Shown one piece after another: positions 11,145-22,639 of a DNA stretch of 30,000 nucleotides; position 1 is the first letter of the stretch, and each line of letters opens with the position of its first letter. The notes under the pieces are model-generated. The model saw only the letters and a program-made list of their open reading frames with translations, did no database searches and was not told the DNA's origin. Source of the stretch: Cryptomeria japonica (taxonomy: Eukaryota; Streptophyta; Pinopsida; Cupressales; Cupressaceae); the NCBI RefSeq assembly GCF_030272615.1, contig NW_026729163.1, positions 30,001-60,000 of the forward strand, read 5' to 3'. A program made the position numbers and the translations under genes.

Positions 11145-11912
11145 GTTATGAGCTTGTCGCAGTGTGTACTTAGCAAACCGCGACCCACGTGCGAATCCAC
11201 CCCGGCCACCCACCCCCGTCGAGGTGCACACCCTCCCTCGCGAAGTGCGCCCCGTTCGCCAAGTGTGAGCCCTGCCCGGGTGCGCGCACCTTGCTAGGGC
11301 GTCGGGTGTGCACCCGGCCCGGCCTACGTGCGTGCACCTGGAGGGGGCGTCGTGTGCGTGCAGTGTCCCGTCTGCAACGCGGTGCCCACACACCACCTCG
11401 GGCGCAACGACCTGCGCTCACATGTGGGCCGAGTGCACCTTGGTGCATGTTCGGGGCGCCTCGGGTGCACGCTCGATCTTGCCCCGGTGCACCAAGGCGC
11501 TCGGTTTGCCCCGGGTGCGCACTTGGTGCAAGGTGGGCACCCAAAATAGGGATCAAGCACCAAAACACAAGTTTCGGGATGCAAAATGGGACCCAAGGAC
11601 CACAAATGCGTTCCAAGACCCATGATGGGTCCACGAGAACAAAAATGTGTTCCGAGACTTAATAAACAAATATTGGGTTTTAGGAGAAGAAACATGCTCT
11701 GATGCCCAAAACGAGAATCGACCCCGAAAAGGCCACAGGCCAAAAGTGGGATGCGAGACAAAAAAAAATGGGACCCGAGGACCAAAATTGGGTTCCCAGG
11801 TCGAAGACAGGGCAACCGGACAAGAAACGACCTCTAAGGCTCGAAATGAGTCCCGACGACTAAAACTTGACAAGAAGCACCCATCAGGCACCCAACTCGA
11901 CACCCATGGGAT

Positions 11913-12399
11913 GCCGACCCACCCGGGCTTCCACCTAGCACACCTTGGCACCCACCCACCCTCGCACCCAACCTCGCACCCAACTTAGCACCTTTGAACC
12001 CACATTGGCACTCACCCTGACCCTGGCACCTTGGAACCCACATTGGCACTCACCTTGACCCTGGCACCCACCTTTGCACTCACCTTGGGACCCACCCTGG
12101 CTCCCACCTCGGCACCCACCCAGACACCCACCTTGGTTCCTTGGCACCCACCTTGGATCCTTGGCACCCACCCCGACACCCACCTTGGCACGCAACTTGG
12201 CTACTTGCCACCCACCTTGGCTCCTTGACGCCCACCCCGACAACCACCCCGTGACCTACCCTGGCTAGGGTTGGTGCACACCCACCCTGGTGCCCACCTT
12301 GGCACCCACCCTATGACCCACCTTGGCACGCACCTTAGTACCCACCCCGTTACCCACCCTAGGACCCACCCCGTGACCCACCTTGGCCAGGGTGGGTGC
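11913..12399. repeat. C-rich minisatellite, unit copy 2
   Basis: Same sequence as the block at 3990-4476, shifted by 7923 bp, including the G-quadruplex-prone stretch (12341-12372 on the minus strand). It also ends abruptly into the next unit at 12400. Confidence 0.85.
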
Positions 12400-15300
12400 C
12401 TTGGTGCGCACAACTTGCCTGGGCTGCACACCAGGGCGGGCTCAAGATGGCACCCGCGTTCCGTTTTTTTCACTATCTTTCAAAACGGAAATTTTAAAAT
12501 CTCATTTTTTTCTTTTTTTTGCCTTTTCTGGAAATTAGTGAAGGCAGCGCATCAAAGGTGCGCAATGCTGGTGCGAACCCGGGAGCGCTCCGATGTGTGC
12601 TCCAAGGTGCGGCGTGCACGAAGTCCGAGCCCGGTTTGCCCCGGGTGCGCACCTCGCGTGCACCTTCGCCGGGGTGAGCACCTTGGCTGGGTTGCGCGCC
12701 CTGGTGCGTACCAAGGAGCGCTCTGAAGTGTGCTCCAAGGTGCGGCGTGCACGAAGTCGGAGCCCGGTTTGCCCCGGGTGTGCACCTCGGGTGCGCACCT
12801 CGCGTGCACCTTCGCTGCGGTGGGCACCTTGGCTGGGTTGCGCGCCTTGGTGGGCACCATGCAGTGCACGAAGTCGGAGCCCGGTTTGCCCCGGGCGCGC
12901 ACCTCCGCCAGGGTGGGCACCTTGGTGCGCACAACTTGCCTGGGCTGCGCATCAGGAAGGGCTCAAGATGGCACCCGCGTTCCGTTTTTTTCACTATCTT
13001 TCAGAACGGAAATTTTAAAATATCGTTTTTTTTTGCCTTTTCTGGAAATTAGTGAAGGCAGCGCATCAAAGGTGCGCAACGCTGGTGCGAACCTGGGAGC
13101 GCTCCGATGTGTGCTCCAAGGTGCGGCGTGCACGAAGTCGGAGCCCGGTTTGCCCCGGGTGCGCCCTGGTGGGCACCATGGTGCGCACCAAGGAGCGCTC
13201 CGAAGTGTGCTCCAAGGTGCGGCCTGCACGAAGTCGGAGCCCGGTTTGCCCCGGGTGTGCACCTCGGGTGGGCACCTTGGTGCGCATGCCTTGCCTGGGC
13301 TGCGCACCAGGGCGGGCTCAAGATGGCACCCGCGTTCCTTTTTTTTCACTATCTTTCAAAACGGAAATTTTAAAATCTCATTTTTTTTTGCCTTTTTCTG
13401 GAAATTAGTGAAGGCAGCGCATCAAAGGTGCGCACCTCGCTGCCCACCACGGTGCGCAACGCCGGTGGGCACCCGGGAGTGCTTCGAAGTGTGCTCCAAG
13501 GTGCTGCGTGCACGTTGTCGGAGCCCGGTTTGCCCCGGGTGCGCACCTCGCGTGCACCTTCGTCGGGGTGGGCACCTTGGCTTGGTTTGCCCCGGCTGCG
13601 CTCCGAAGCGGGGTTATTGGAGCGCCGCCTCTTTTTTTGTCGGAGCGTTTGGTGGGGTTTCTCGCATTGGCTCTTCCGAGGCCCGGTTGCCACCCTGGCG
13701 CGCACGAAGTCGGAAGTAGGGTTAATTGCCCGGGTGCGCACCTTTGCCAGGGTGGCACCTTACCTGGGCTGCGCACCAGGGCGGGCTCAAGATGGCACGC
13801 GCGTTCCGTTTTTTTCACTATCTTTCAAAACGGAAATTTTAAAATCTCCTTTTTTTTTTGCCTTTTCTGGAAATTAGTGAAGGCAGCGCATCAAAGGTGC
13901 GCACCTCGCTGCCCACCTTGGTGTGCTCTGAGGTGCGCACCCGGGAGCGCTACGAAGTGTGCTCCAAGGTGCGGCGTGCACGTTGTCGGAGCCCGGTTTG
14001 CCCCGGGTGCGCACCTCGCCTGCACCTTGGCCGGGGTGGGCACCTTGGCTGGGTTTGCCCAGGGTGCGCTCCGAAGCGGGGTTACTGGAGCGCCCCCTCT
14101 TTTTTTGTCAGAGAGTTTGGTGGGGTTTCTCGCATTGGCTCTTCCCAGGCCCGGTTGTTGGGTGCGCTCCCACCCTGGCGCGCGCGAAGTTGGAAGTTGG
14201 GTTAATTGCCCGGGCGCGCACCTTCGCCAGGGTGGGCACCTTGGTGCGCAAACCTTGGCTGGGCTGCGCACCAGGGCGGGCTCAAGATGGCACCAGCATT
14301 CCCTTTTTCTCACTATCTTTCAAAACGGAAATTTTAAAATCTCATTTTTTTTTTGCCTTTTATGGAAATTAGTGAAGGCATCGCATCAAAGGTGCGCACC
14401 TCGCTGCCCACCTTGGTGTGCTCCGAGGTGCCCACCACGGTGCGCAACGCCGGTGCGAACCCGGGAGCGCCCCGATGTGTGCTCCAAGGTGCGGCGTGCA
14501 CGAAGTCGGACCCCGGTTTGCCCCGGGTGCGCACCTCGCGTGCACCTTGGTGCGCACACCTTGGCTGGGTTGCGCGGCCTGGTGGGCACCATGGTGCGCA
14601 CCAAGGAGCGCTCCGAAGTGTGCTCCAAGGTGCGGCGTGCACGAAGTCGGAGCCCGGTTTGCCCCGGGTGCGCACCTTCGCCGCGGTGGGCACCATGGCG
14701 TGCACGAAGTCGGAGCCCGGTTTGCCCCGGGTGCGCACCTCGCGTGCACCTTCGCCGGGGTGGGCACCTCGGCTGGGTTGCGCGCCCTGGTGCGCACCAA
14801 GGAGCGCTCTGAAGTGTGCTCCAAGGTGCGGCGTGCACGAAGTCGGAGCCCGGTTTGCCCCGGGTGTGCACCTCGCGTGCACCTTCGCTGCGGTGGGCAC
14901 CTTGGCTGGGTTGCGCGCCTTGGTGGGCACCATGCAGTGCACGAAGTCGGAGCCCGGTTTGCCCCGGGCGCGCACCTCCGCCAGGGTGGGCACCTTGGTG
15001 CGCACAACTTGCCTGGGCTGCGCACCAGGAAGGGCTCAAGATGGCACCCGCGTTCCGTTTTTTTCACTATCTTTCAGAACGGAAATTTTAAAATATCGTT
15101 TTTTTTTGCCTTTTCTGGAAATTAGTGAAGGCAGCGCATCAAAGGTGCGCAACGCTGGTGCGAACCTGGGAGCGCTCCGATGTGTGCTCCAAGGTGCGGC
15201 GTGCACGAAGTCGGACCCCGGTTTGCCCCGGGTGCGCACCTCGCGTGCACCTTGGTGCGCACACCTTGGCTGGGTTGCGCGCCCTGGTGGGCACCATGGT

Positions 15301-18300
15301 GCGCACCAAGGAGCGCTCCGAAGTGTGCTCCAAGGTGCGGCGTGCACGAAGTCGGAGCCCGGTTTGCCCCGGGTGCGCACCTCGCGTGCACCTTCGCCGC
15401 GGTGGGCACCATGGCGTGCACGAAGTCGGAGCCCGGTTTGCCCCGGGTGCGCACCTCGCGTGCACCTTCGCCGGGGTGGGCACCTTGGTGTGCAGACCTT
15501 GGCTGGGTTGCGCGCCCTGGTGGGCACCATGGTGCGCACCAAGGAGCGCTCCGAAGTGTGCTCCAAGGTGCGGCCTGCACGAAGTCGGAGCCCGGTTTGC
15601 CCCGGGTGTGCACCTCGGGTGGGCACCTTGGTGCGCATGCCTTGCCTGGGCTGCGCACCAGGGCGGGCTCAAGATGGCACCCGCGTTCCTTTTTTTTCAC
15701 TATCTTTCAAAATGGAAATTTTAAAATCTCATTTTTTTTTGCCTTTTTCTGGAAATTAGTGAAGGCAGCGCATCAAAGGTGCGCACCTCGCTGCCCACCA
15801 CGGTGCGCAACGCCGGTGGGCACCCGGGAGTGCTTCGAAGTGTGCTCCAAGGTGCTGCGTGCACGTTGTCGGAGCCCGGTTTGCCCCGGGTGCGCACCTC
15901 GCGTGCACCTTCGTCGGGGTGGGCACCTTGGCTGGGTTTGCCCCGGCTGCGCTCCGAAGCGGGGTTATTGGAGCGCCGCCTCTTTTTTTGTCGGAGCGTT
16001 TGGTGGGGTTTCTCGCATTGGCTCTTCCGAGGCCCGGTTGCCACCCTGGCGCGCACGAAGTCGGAAGTAGGGTTAATTGCCCGGGTGCGCACCTTTGCCA
16101 GGGTGGGCACCTTACCTGGGCTGCGCACCAGGGCGGGCTCAAGATGGCACGCGCGTTCCGTTTTTTTCACTATCTTTCAAAACGGAAATTTTAAAATCTC
16201 CTTTTTTTTTTGCCTTTTCTGGAAATTAGTGAAGGCAGCGCATCAAAGGTGCGCACCTCGCTGCCCACCTTGGTGTGCTCTGAGGTGCGCACCCGGGAGC
16301 GCTACGAAGTGTGCTCCAAGGTGCGGCGTGCACGTTGTCGGAGCCCGGTTTGCCCCGGGTGCGCACCTCGCCTGCACCTTGGCCGGGGTGGGCACCTTGG
16401 CTGGGTTTGCCCAGGGTGCGCTCCGAAGCGGGGTTACTGGAGCGCCCCCTCTTTTTTTGTCAGAGCGTTTGGTGGGGTTTCTCGCATTGGCTCTTCCCAG
16501 GCCCGGTTGTTGGGTGCGCTCCCACCCTGGCGCGCGCGAAGTTGGAAGTTGGGTTAATTGCCCGGGCGCGCACCTTCGCCAGGGTGGGCACCTTGGTGCG
16601 CACACCTTGGCTGGGCTGCGCACCAGGGCGGGCTCAAGATGGCACCAGCATTCCCTTTTTCTCACTATCTTTCAAAACGGAAATTTTAAAATCTCGTTTT
16701 TTTTTTGCCTTTTATGGAAATTAGTGAAGGCATCGCATCAAAGGTGCGCACCTCGCTGCCCACCTTGGTGTGCTCCGAGGTGCCCACCACGGTGCGCAAC
16801 GCCGGTGCGAACCCGGGAGCGCCCCGATGTGTGCTCCAAGGTGCGGCGTGCACGAAGTCGGACCCCGGTTTGCCCCGGGTGCGCACCTCGCGTGCACCTT
16901 GGTGCGCACACCTTGGCTGGGTTGCGCGGCCTGGTGGGCACCATGGTGCGCACCAAGGAGCGCTCCGAAGTGTGCTCCAAGGTGCGGCGTGCACGAAGTC
17001 GGAGCCCGGTTTGCCCCGGGTACGCACCTCGCGTGCACCTTCGCCGGGGTGGGCACCTCGGCTGGGTTGCGCGCCCTGGTGCGCACCAAGGAGCGCTCCG
17101 AAGTGTGCTCCAAGGTGCGGCGTGCACGAAGTCGGAGCCCGGTTTGCCCCGGGTGCGCACCTTCGCCGCGGTGCGCACCATGGCGTGCACGAAGTCGGAG
17201 CCCGGTTTGCCCCGGGTGCGCACCTCGCGTGCACCTTCGGCGGGGTTGCGCGCCCTGGTGGGCACCATGGTGCGCACCAAGGAGCGCTCCGAAGTGTGCT
17301 CCAAGGTGCGGCGTGCACGAAGTCGGAGCCCGGTTTGCCCCGGGTGCGCACCTCGCGTGCACCTTCGGCGGGGTTGCGCGCCCTGGTGGGCACCATGGTG
17401 CGCACCAAGGAGCGCTCCGAAGTGTGCTCCAAGGTGCGGCGTGCACGAAGTCGGAGCCCGGTTTGCCCCGGGTGCGCACCTCACGTGCACCTTCGCCGCG
17501 GTGGGCACCATGGCGTGCACGAAGTCGGAGCCCGGTTTGCCCCGGGTGCGCACCTCGCGTGCACCTTCGCCGGGGTGGGCACCTCGGCTGGGTTGCGCGC
17601 CCTGGTGCGCACCAAGGAGCGCTCCGAAGTGTGCTCCAAGGTGCGGCGTGCACGAAGTCGGAGCCCGGTTTGCCCCGGGTGCGCACCTCGCGTGCACCTT
17701 CGCCAGGGTGGGCACCTCGGTGCGCACACCTTCTCAATGTTTTCTTGCCTTTTCTGGAAATTGGTGAAGGCAGCGCATCAAAGGTGCGCACCTCGGTGTG
17801 CTCCGAGGTGCGAACCCGAGAGCGCTCCGAGGTGCCCACGAAGTCGAAAGTCGGGTTAATTGCATTGTTTTCCCCGGGTGCGCTCCGAGGTGCGCAACAT
17901 CGGCGCGCACCAAGGAGGGCTCCGAAGTGTGCTCCAAGGTGCGCACGATGGCGTGCACCTCTGGTGCGCACGATTCGGAGCTCGGTTTGACCGGGGTGCG
18001 CACACCTTGGCTGGGTTGCGCACCTTTTGTGCGCTCCAAGGTGCGCACGAAGTCGGAGCTCGGTTTGCCCCGGGTGCGCACCTTCGCCAGGGTGCGCACC
18101 TTGATGCGCACGCCTTGGCTGGGCTGCGCACCTTGGTGGGCGCCATGGTGCGCACCTTTCGTGCGCTCCAAGGTGCGCACGAAGTCGGAGCTCGGTTTGC
18201 CCCGGGTGCGCACCTTGGTGGGCGCCATGGTGCACTCCGAGGTGCCCAAGATTGGTGCGCACCAAGGAGCGCTCCGAAGTGCGCTCCAAGGTGCGCGCGA

Positions 18301-18936
18301 AGTCGAAAGTTGGGTTAATTGTCCGGTTTGCCTCGGGTGCGCACCTTGCGTGCACCTTCGCCAGGGTGGGCGCCTTGGTGCGCACACCTTGGCTGGGCTG
18401 CGCACACCTTGGCACCCGCGTTTCCTTCATTTTAAATTTTTTTTTTTTACAATCTCTCAAGTGGGAAATTCTATAATCTCAACTTTTTTTGCCTTTTCAG
18501 GAAACTTTTGAATGGAGCGCATCATTGGTGCGCTCCGAAGTGTGCTCCAAAGCTCTCTCCAGCTGCGTGCACCTGCCCCGGCCGCGCACCCGGTCCCGCC
18601 CAGCTTCGCTCACCTGTCCCGGGCGTCTGGTGCGGAACCTTAGAGTAAGAAACATCACCGTGCACCTTGGCCAACGTGCGCGACTCGACCGAGCGCGCAC
18701 TGGCCGAGGTGCACACCGATTTCACCTGGGTGCGCGCGCAGCACCTCGGGCGCACCGGGGTGCGCGCACAACGCCCGGGTTGCACCGTGGCCTGTGTGCT
18801 CGGGGCGCCTCGGGTGCGCGCTCGGTGTCGCCCCCGCGCGCGCGGTAGTGCGGGCAGCGCACCCCGGCCCGGCCCGGCCCCGACGAGAACGCAAACGGGC
18901 AAAAGGTTTATTCAAATAGCATTGCGACGCCCGGCG

Positions 18937-18949
18937 AAAAACTAAAAAA
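18937..18949 (-). terminator. Pol III terminator of 5S copy 3
   Basis: T6-AG-T5 on the minus strand, unchanged; A6 at 18944-18949 on the plus strand. Confidence 0.9.
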
Positions 18950-19067
18950 GGGTGCAACACCGGGACTTCCCGGGAGGTCACCCATCCCAGTACTACTCCG
19001 GCCCAAGCGCGCTTAACTGCGGAGTTCTGATGGGATCCGGTGCACTAATGCTGGTATGATCGCACCC
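18949..19067 (-). rRNA. 5S ribosomal RNA, copy 3 (one base variant)
   Basis: Same gene as the other two except for one base: the plus strand reads CACTAATGCTGG where copies 1 and 2 read CACTAACGCTGG. In the RNA this is G19 to A (window position 19049). In this 5S, nt 19 pairs with C59 in helix II, so the change gives an A-C mismatch; many plants have A19 paired with U59. The A and C boxes and the T6 terminator are intact, so it should still be transcribed. Whether it is used in ribosomes cannot be told from sequence. Confidence 0.95.
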
Positions 19068-19835
19068 GTTATGAGCTTGTCGCAGTGTGTACTTAGCAAA
19101 CCGCGACCCACGTGCGAATCCACCCCGGCCACCCACCCCCGTCGAGGTGCACACCCTCCCTCGCGAAGTGCGCCCCGTTCGCCAAGTGTGAGCCCTGCCC
19201 GGGTGCGCGCACCTTGCTAGGGCGTCGGGTGTGCACCCGGCCCGGCCTACGTGCGTGCACCTGGAGGGGGCGTCGTGTGCGTGCAGTGTCCCGTCTGCAA
19301 CGCGGTGCCCACACACCACCTCGGGCGCAACGACCTGCGCTCACATGTGGGCCGAGTGCACCTTGGTGCATGTTCGGGGCGCCTCGGGTGCACGCTCGAT
19401 CTTGCCCCGGTGCACCAAGGCGCTCGGTTTGCCCCGGGTGCGCACTTGGTGCAAGGTGGGCACCCAAAATAGGGATCAAGCACCAAAACACAAGTTTCGG
19501 GATGCAAAATGGGACCCAAGGACCACAAATGCGTTCCAAGACCCATGATGGGTCCACGAGAACAAAAATGTGTTCCGAGACTTAATAAACAAATATTGGG
19601 TTTTAGGAGAAGAAACATGCTCTGATGCCCAAAACGAGAATCGACCCCGAAAAGGCCACAGGCCAAAAGTGGGATGCGAGACAAAAAAAAATGGGACCCG
19701 AGGACCAAAATTGGGTTCCCAGGTCGAAGACAGGGCAACCGGACAAGAAACGACCTCTAAGGCTCGAAATGAGTCCCGACGACTAAAACTTGACAAGAAG
19801 CACCCATCAGGCACCCAACTCGACACCCATGGGAT

Positions 19836-21500
19836 GCCGACCCACCCGGGCTTCCACCTAGCACACCTTGGCACCCACCCACCCTCGCACCCAACCTCGC
19901 ACCCAACTTAGCACCTTTGAACCCACATTGGCACTCACCCTGACCCTGGCACCTTGGAACCCACATTGGCACTCACCTTGACCCTGGCACCCACCTTTGC
20001 ACTCACCTTGGGACCCACCCTGGCTCCCACCTCGGCACCCACCCAGACACCCACCTTGGTTCCTTGGCACCCACCTTGGATCCTTGGCACCCACCCCGAC
20101 ACCCACCTTGGCACGCAACTTGGCTACTTGCCACCCACCTTGGCTCCTTGACGCCCACCCCGACAACCACCCCGTGACCTACCCTGGCTAGGGTTGGTGC
20201 ACACCCACCCTGGTGCCCACCTTGGCACCCACCCTATGACCCACCTTGGCACGCACCTTAGTACCCACCCCGTTACCCACCCTAGGACCCACCCCGTGAC
20301 CCACCTTGGCCAGGGTGGGTGCACCCACCCTGGTGCCCACCTTGGCACCCACCCATCCTAGCACCCAGCCTGTGACCGGGCTTGGAACCCAACCTTGCAC
20401 CCGCACCCGTCTTGGCCAGTGTGGGTGCGCACCCATCCTGGCACCCACGTTGTGACACACCCTTTAACCCACGCACCCTAGCACCCACGTTGGCACCCAC
20501 CTTGGAACCCAACCTAGCAACTTGGCACCCACCCCGTGACCCACCTTGGCATCCACCATAGCAGTCGCCGACTTGGCACCCACCTCGGCACCCACCTTGA
20601 CACTTGTGGACCCACCTTGCCACTCACCCTAGCATCGACCCATCCTAGCACCCACCCTGGCACCTTTGCACCCTAGCACTCACCCATCCTAGCACCTAAC
20701 CTGTGACCCACCTTGACACTCACCCTCGCACCCACCTTGGAACCCAACCTAGCACCCACCCACCCTGACACCAACCCTAGCACCTACCCACCCTTGCACC
20801 CACCCTGTGACCCATCTTGGCACCCACCCATCCTACCACTCAACCTATCACCCACCTTCTCACCCACCTTGGCATCCACCTTAGCACCCACCCACACTGG
20901 CACCTTGGCACCCACCTCGGGCAAGGTGGGTGCACACCCACCCTGGCACCCAATTTAGAACCCACCGAGCATGTTACCCACCTTGGCACCCACATTGCAG
21001 CCCACCCTAGTACCCACCCTATGACCCACATTGGCATCCACACCCTAGCACCCAGGCACCTCGACACCCGCCTTGACACCCACCCTAGCACTGAACCTGT
21101 GACCCACCTTGGAACTCACCCTAGAACCCACCCACCCTGTGAACCACCTTGGCATCCACCTTAGCACCCACCCACCTTGGCACCCACTCTAGCACTCACC
21201 CATCCTAACACCCAACTTGTTACCCACCTTGGCACCCGCCCTCGCGTCCACCTTGAAACCCACCCTAGCACCCACCCACGCAGGAGCCCACCTTGGCACC
21301 CAACCTAACACCCACGCATCCTGGCACCCAACTTGTGACCCACCTTGGAACCCACCCTAGTACCCACCTTTGAACCCACTATATCACCAACCCACCTTGG
21401 CACCCACCCTATGACCCTCTTTGGAATCCACCCTAGCACGCACCCACCCTGGCACCCACCATGGAGCGCACCCTAGCACCCACCCACCTCGGCACGCACC
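19836..21500. repeat. C-rich minisatellite, extended terminal copy
   Basis: Follows the 487-bp block of the other units to 20322 and then continues about 1.2 kb in the same vocabulary (CACCCACCTTGGCACCCACC, CCATCCTAGCACCCA, CTGTGACCCACC). Beyond 20322 units are more degenerate and no exact period holds for long. Minus-strand G-runs are frequent throughout. From about 21500 the text changes to GGTGCGC-type words and promoter repeats. No gene is seen. Confidence 0.8.
20310..20333. repeat. 24-bp perfect palindrome at the array edge
   Basis: The left arm CCAGGGTGGGTG (20310-20321) is followed at once by its reverse complement CACCCACCCTGG (20322-20333). The third 7.9-kb copy stops matching the other units inside this palindrome, at 20322/20323. 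The other units have only the left arm there (near 4464-4475 and 12387-12398). Confidence 0.85.
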
Positions 21501-21711
21501 TCAACACCCACCTTGGTGTGCGCACTGCGCCAACCTCTCAAAGACCCTATGTGGTGCGCTCCAAAGTGTACACCTTTGGTGCGCTCCAAGGTGCGCACCT
21601 TTGGTGCACACCGAGGTGCACACCAAAGTGTGCACCGAGGTGAGCACCAAAGTGCACTCCAGGGTGCACACCAAGGCGTGCACCTTTGGTGCGGTCAATG
21701 CAAACGAATTC
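21500..21711. repeat. GGTGCGC-type transition block before the first promoter
   Basis: Short inverted and direct repeats such as GGTGCGCTCCAAGGTGCGC, ACCTTTGGTGC and GGTGCACACC, in the same vocabulary as the 7.9-kb units. It also has CGCCAACCTCTCAAAGACCC (21529-21548), the element found between the promoter cassettes downstream, so it may be a worn first promoter unit that lacks a start motif. Confidence 0.6.
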
Positions 21712-21791
21712 GGAAGTTGGGGTCGATGTCCTAATCGCTGCTGCAGACTACACGTATGAGAATCGGACAAATAGCTTTATATAGGGGAGGT
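21712..21791 (+). promoter_or_regulatory. Pol I promoter-like cassette P1
   Basis: Start motif TATATAGGGGAGGT at 21778-21791 fits the plant Pol I initiator (TATATA followed by a G-run; initiation is expected near the A before the Gs). The upstream box GGAAGTTGGGGTCGATGTCC begins at 21712. The box-to-motif distance is 66 bp because of small indels, including one extra T before the motif (GCTTTATATA). Outermost copy, probably a spacer promoter. Confidence 0.7.
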
Positions 21792-21867
21792 GTTGCGTTT
21801 GATGGGTCGACTCCCCTGGTTGTGTGCACTGCACCAACTTCAAAGACCCTGTCTTGTTTAAGAAGTC

Positions 21868-21948
21868 AAAAGTTGGGGTGGATGTCCTAATCATTGCTGC
21901 AGTCTACGCATGTATGAGAATCAGACAAATAGCTTATATAGGGGAGGT
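21868..21948 (+). promoter_or_regulatory. Pol I promoter-like cassette P2
   Basis: Start motif at 21935-21948, box variant AAAAGTTGGGGTGGATGTCC at 21868, distance 67 bp. Just before the motif is TGAGAATCAGACAAATAGCT, which is shared by the array I copies with A or G in the CAG/CGG position. Confidence 0.72.
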
Positions 21949-22087
21949 GTTGCATTCGGTGGGTTGACTCCCCTGGTTGTGCGCACTGCGCCAACCTCAA
22001 AGACCCCGCATAGCAGAAGAAGTCGGAAGTCGGATTTTGGTGAGCACCAAGGCGTGCACCTTTGGTGCGGTCAACGCAGACGAATTC

Positions 22088-22168
22088 AGAAGTTGGGGTG
22101 GATGTCCTAATCGTTGTTGCAGGCTACACATGTATGAGAATCAGACAAATAGCTTATATAGGGGAGGT
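22088..22168 (+). promoter_or_regulatory. Pol I promoter-like cassette P3
   Basis: Start motif at 22155-22168 and box AGAAGTTGGGGTGGATGTCC at 22088, 67 bp apart. It follows the only 220-bp interval of array I; the extra bases lie upstream of the box, so the cassette itself is intact. Confidence 0.72.
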
Positions 22169-22244
22169 GTTGGGTTTGATGGGTCAACTCCCTTGGTTGT
22201 GCGCATTACGCCAACCTCAAAGACCTTGTTTTCGTTAAGAAGTC

Positions 22245-22325
22245 AAAAGTTGGGGTCAATGTCCTAATGGCTCCTGCAGGCTACACATGTATGAGAATCG
22301 GACAAATAGCTTATATAGGGGAGGT
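22245..22325 (+). promoter_or_regulatory. Pol I promoter-like cassette P4
   Basis: Start motif at 22312-22325, box AAAAGTTGGGGTCAATGTCC at 22245, 67 bp apart. The pre-motif stretch has the CGG form (GAATCGGACAAATAG), as at P1 and the downstream arrays. Confidence 0.72.
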
Positions 22326-22401
22326 GTTGGGTTTGATGGGTCGACTCCCCTGGTTGTGCGCATTACGTCAACCTCAAAGACCTTGTTTTCGTTAAGAAGT
22401 C

Positions 22402-22482
22402 AAAAGTTGGGGTCGATGTCCTAATTGCTCCTGTAGACTACACATGTATGAGAATCAGACAAATAGCTTATATAGGGGAGGT
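22402..22482 (+). promoter_or_regulatory. Pol I promoter-like cassette P5
   Basis: Start motif at 22469-22482, box AAAAGTTGGGGTCGATGTCC at 22402, 67 bp apart. Very similar to P4 over the whole 157-bp unit. Confidence 0.72.
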
Positions 22483-22558
22483 GTTGGGTTTGATGGGTTG
22501 ACTCCCCTAGTTGTTCGCATTACACCAACCTCAAAGACCTTGTTTTCGTTTAGAAGCC

Positions 22559-22639
22559 GAAAGTTGGGGTCGATGTCCTAATTGCTCCTGCAGGCTACGC
22601 ATGTATGAGAATCAGACAAATAGCTTATATAGGGGAGGT
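22559..22639 (+). promoter_or_regulatory. Pol I promoter-like cassette P6
   Basis: Start motif at 22626-22639, box GAAAGTTGGGGTCGATGTCC at 22559, 67 bp apart. Last copy before the 52-bp minisatellite interrupts the promoter field; the next start motif is 831 bp away. Confidence 0.72.

Larger units (their letters stand above)
7924..15846. repeat. Higher-order IGS repeat, 7923-bp unit, copy 2
   Basis: This is a full second period. All landmarks of copy 1 recur at +7923: 5S gene, T-run, C-rich minisatellite and AT-rich modules. Differences seen by eye are few: the T-tract near 7810 is interrupted by a G that is absent near 15733, and the tract at 6421 starts with G where 14344 has A. Even a 1-bp deletion (GGGTGGCACC near 5828, against GGGTGGGCACC near 256) is kept at 13751, so internal differences between sub-blocks predate the amplification of the whole unit. 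Confidence 0.95.
15847..20322. repeat. Higher-order IGS repeat, copy 3, partial (4476 bp)
   Basis: The third copy matches copy 1 positions 1-4476 at offset 15846 and then stops. At 20323 the sequence no longer follows the unit (which would continue CTTGGTGCGCAC) but runs on in C-rich minisatellite. It carries the third 5S gene with one base change. This is the array edge nearest the Pol I promoters. Other private changes include C to T at about 18594. Confidence 0.95.
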
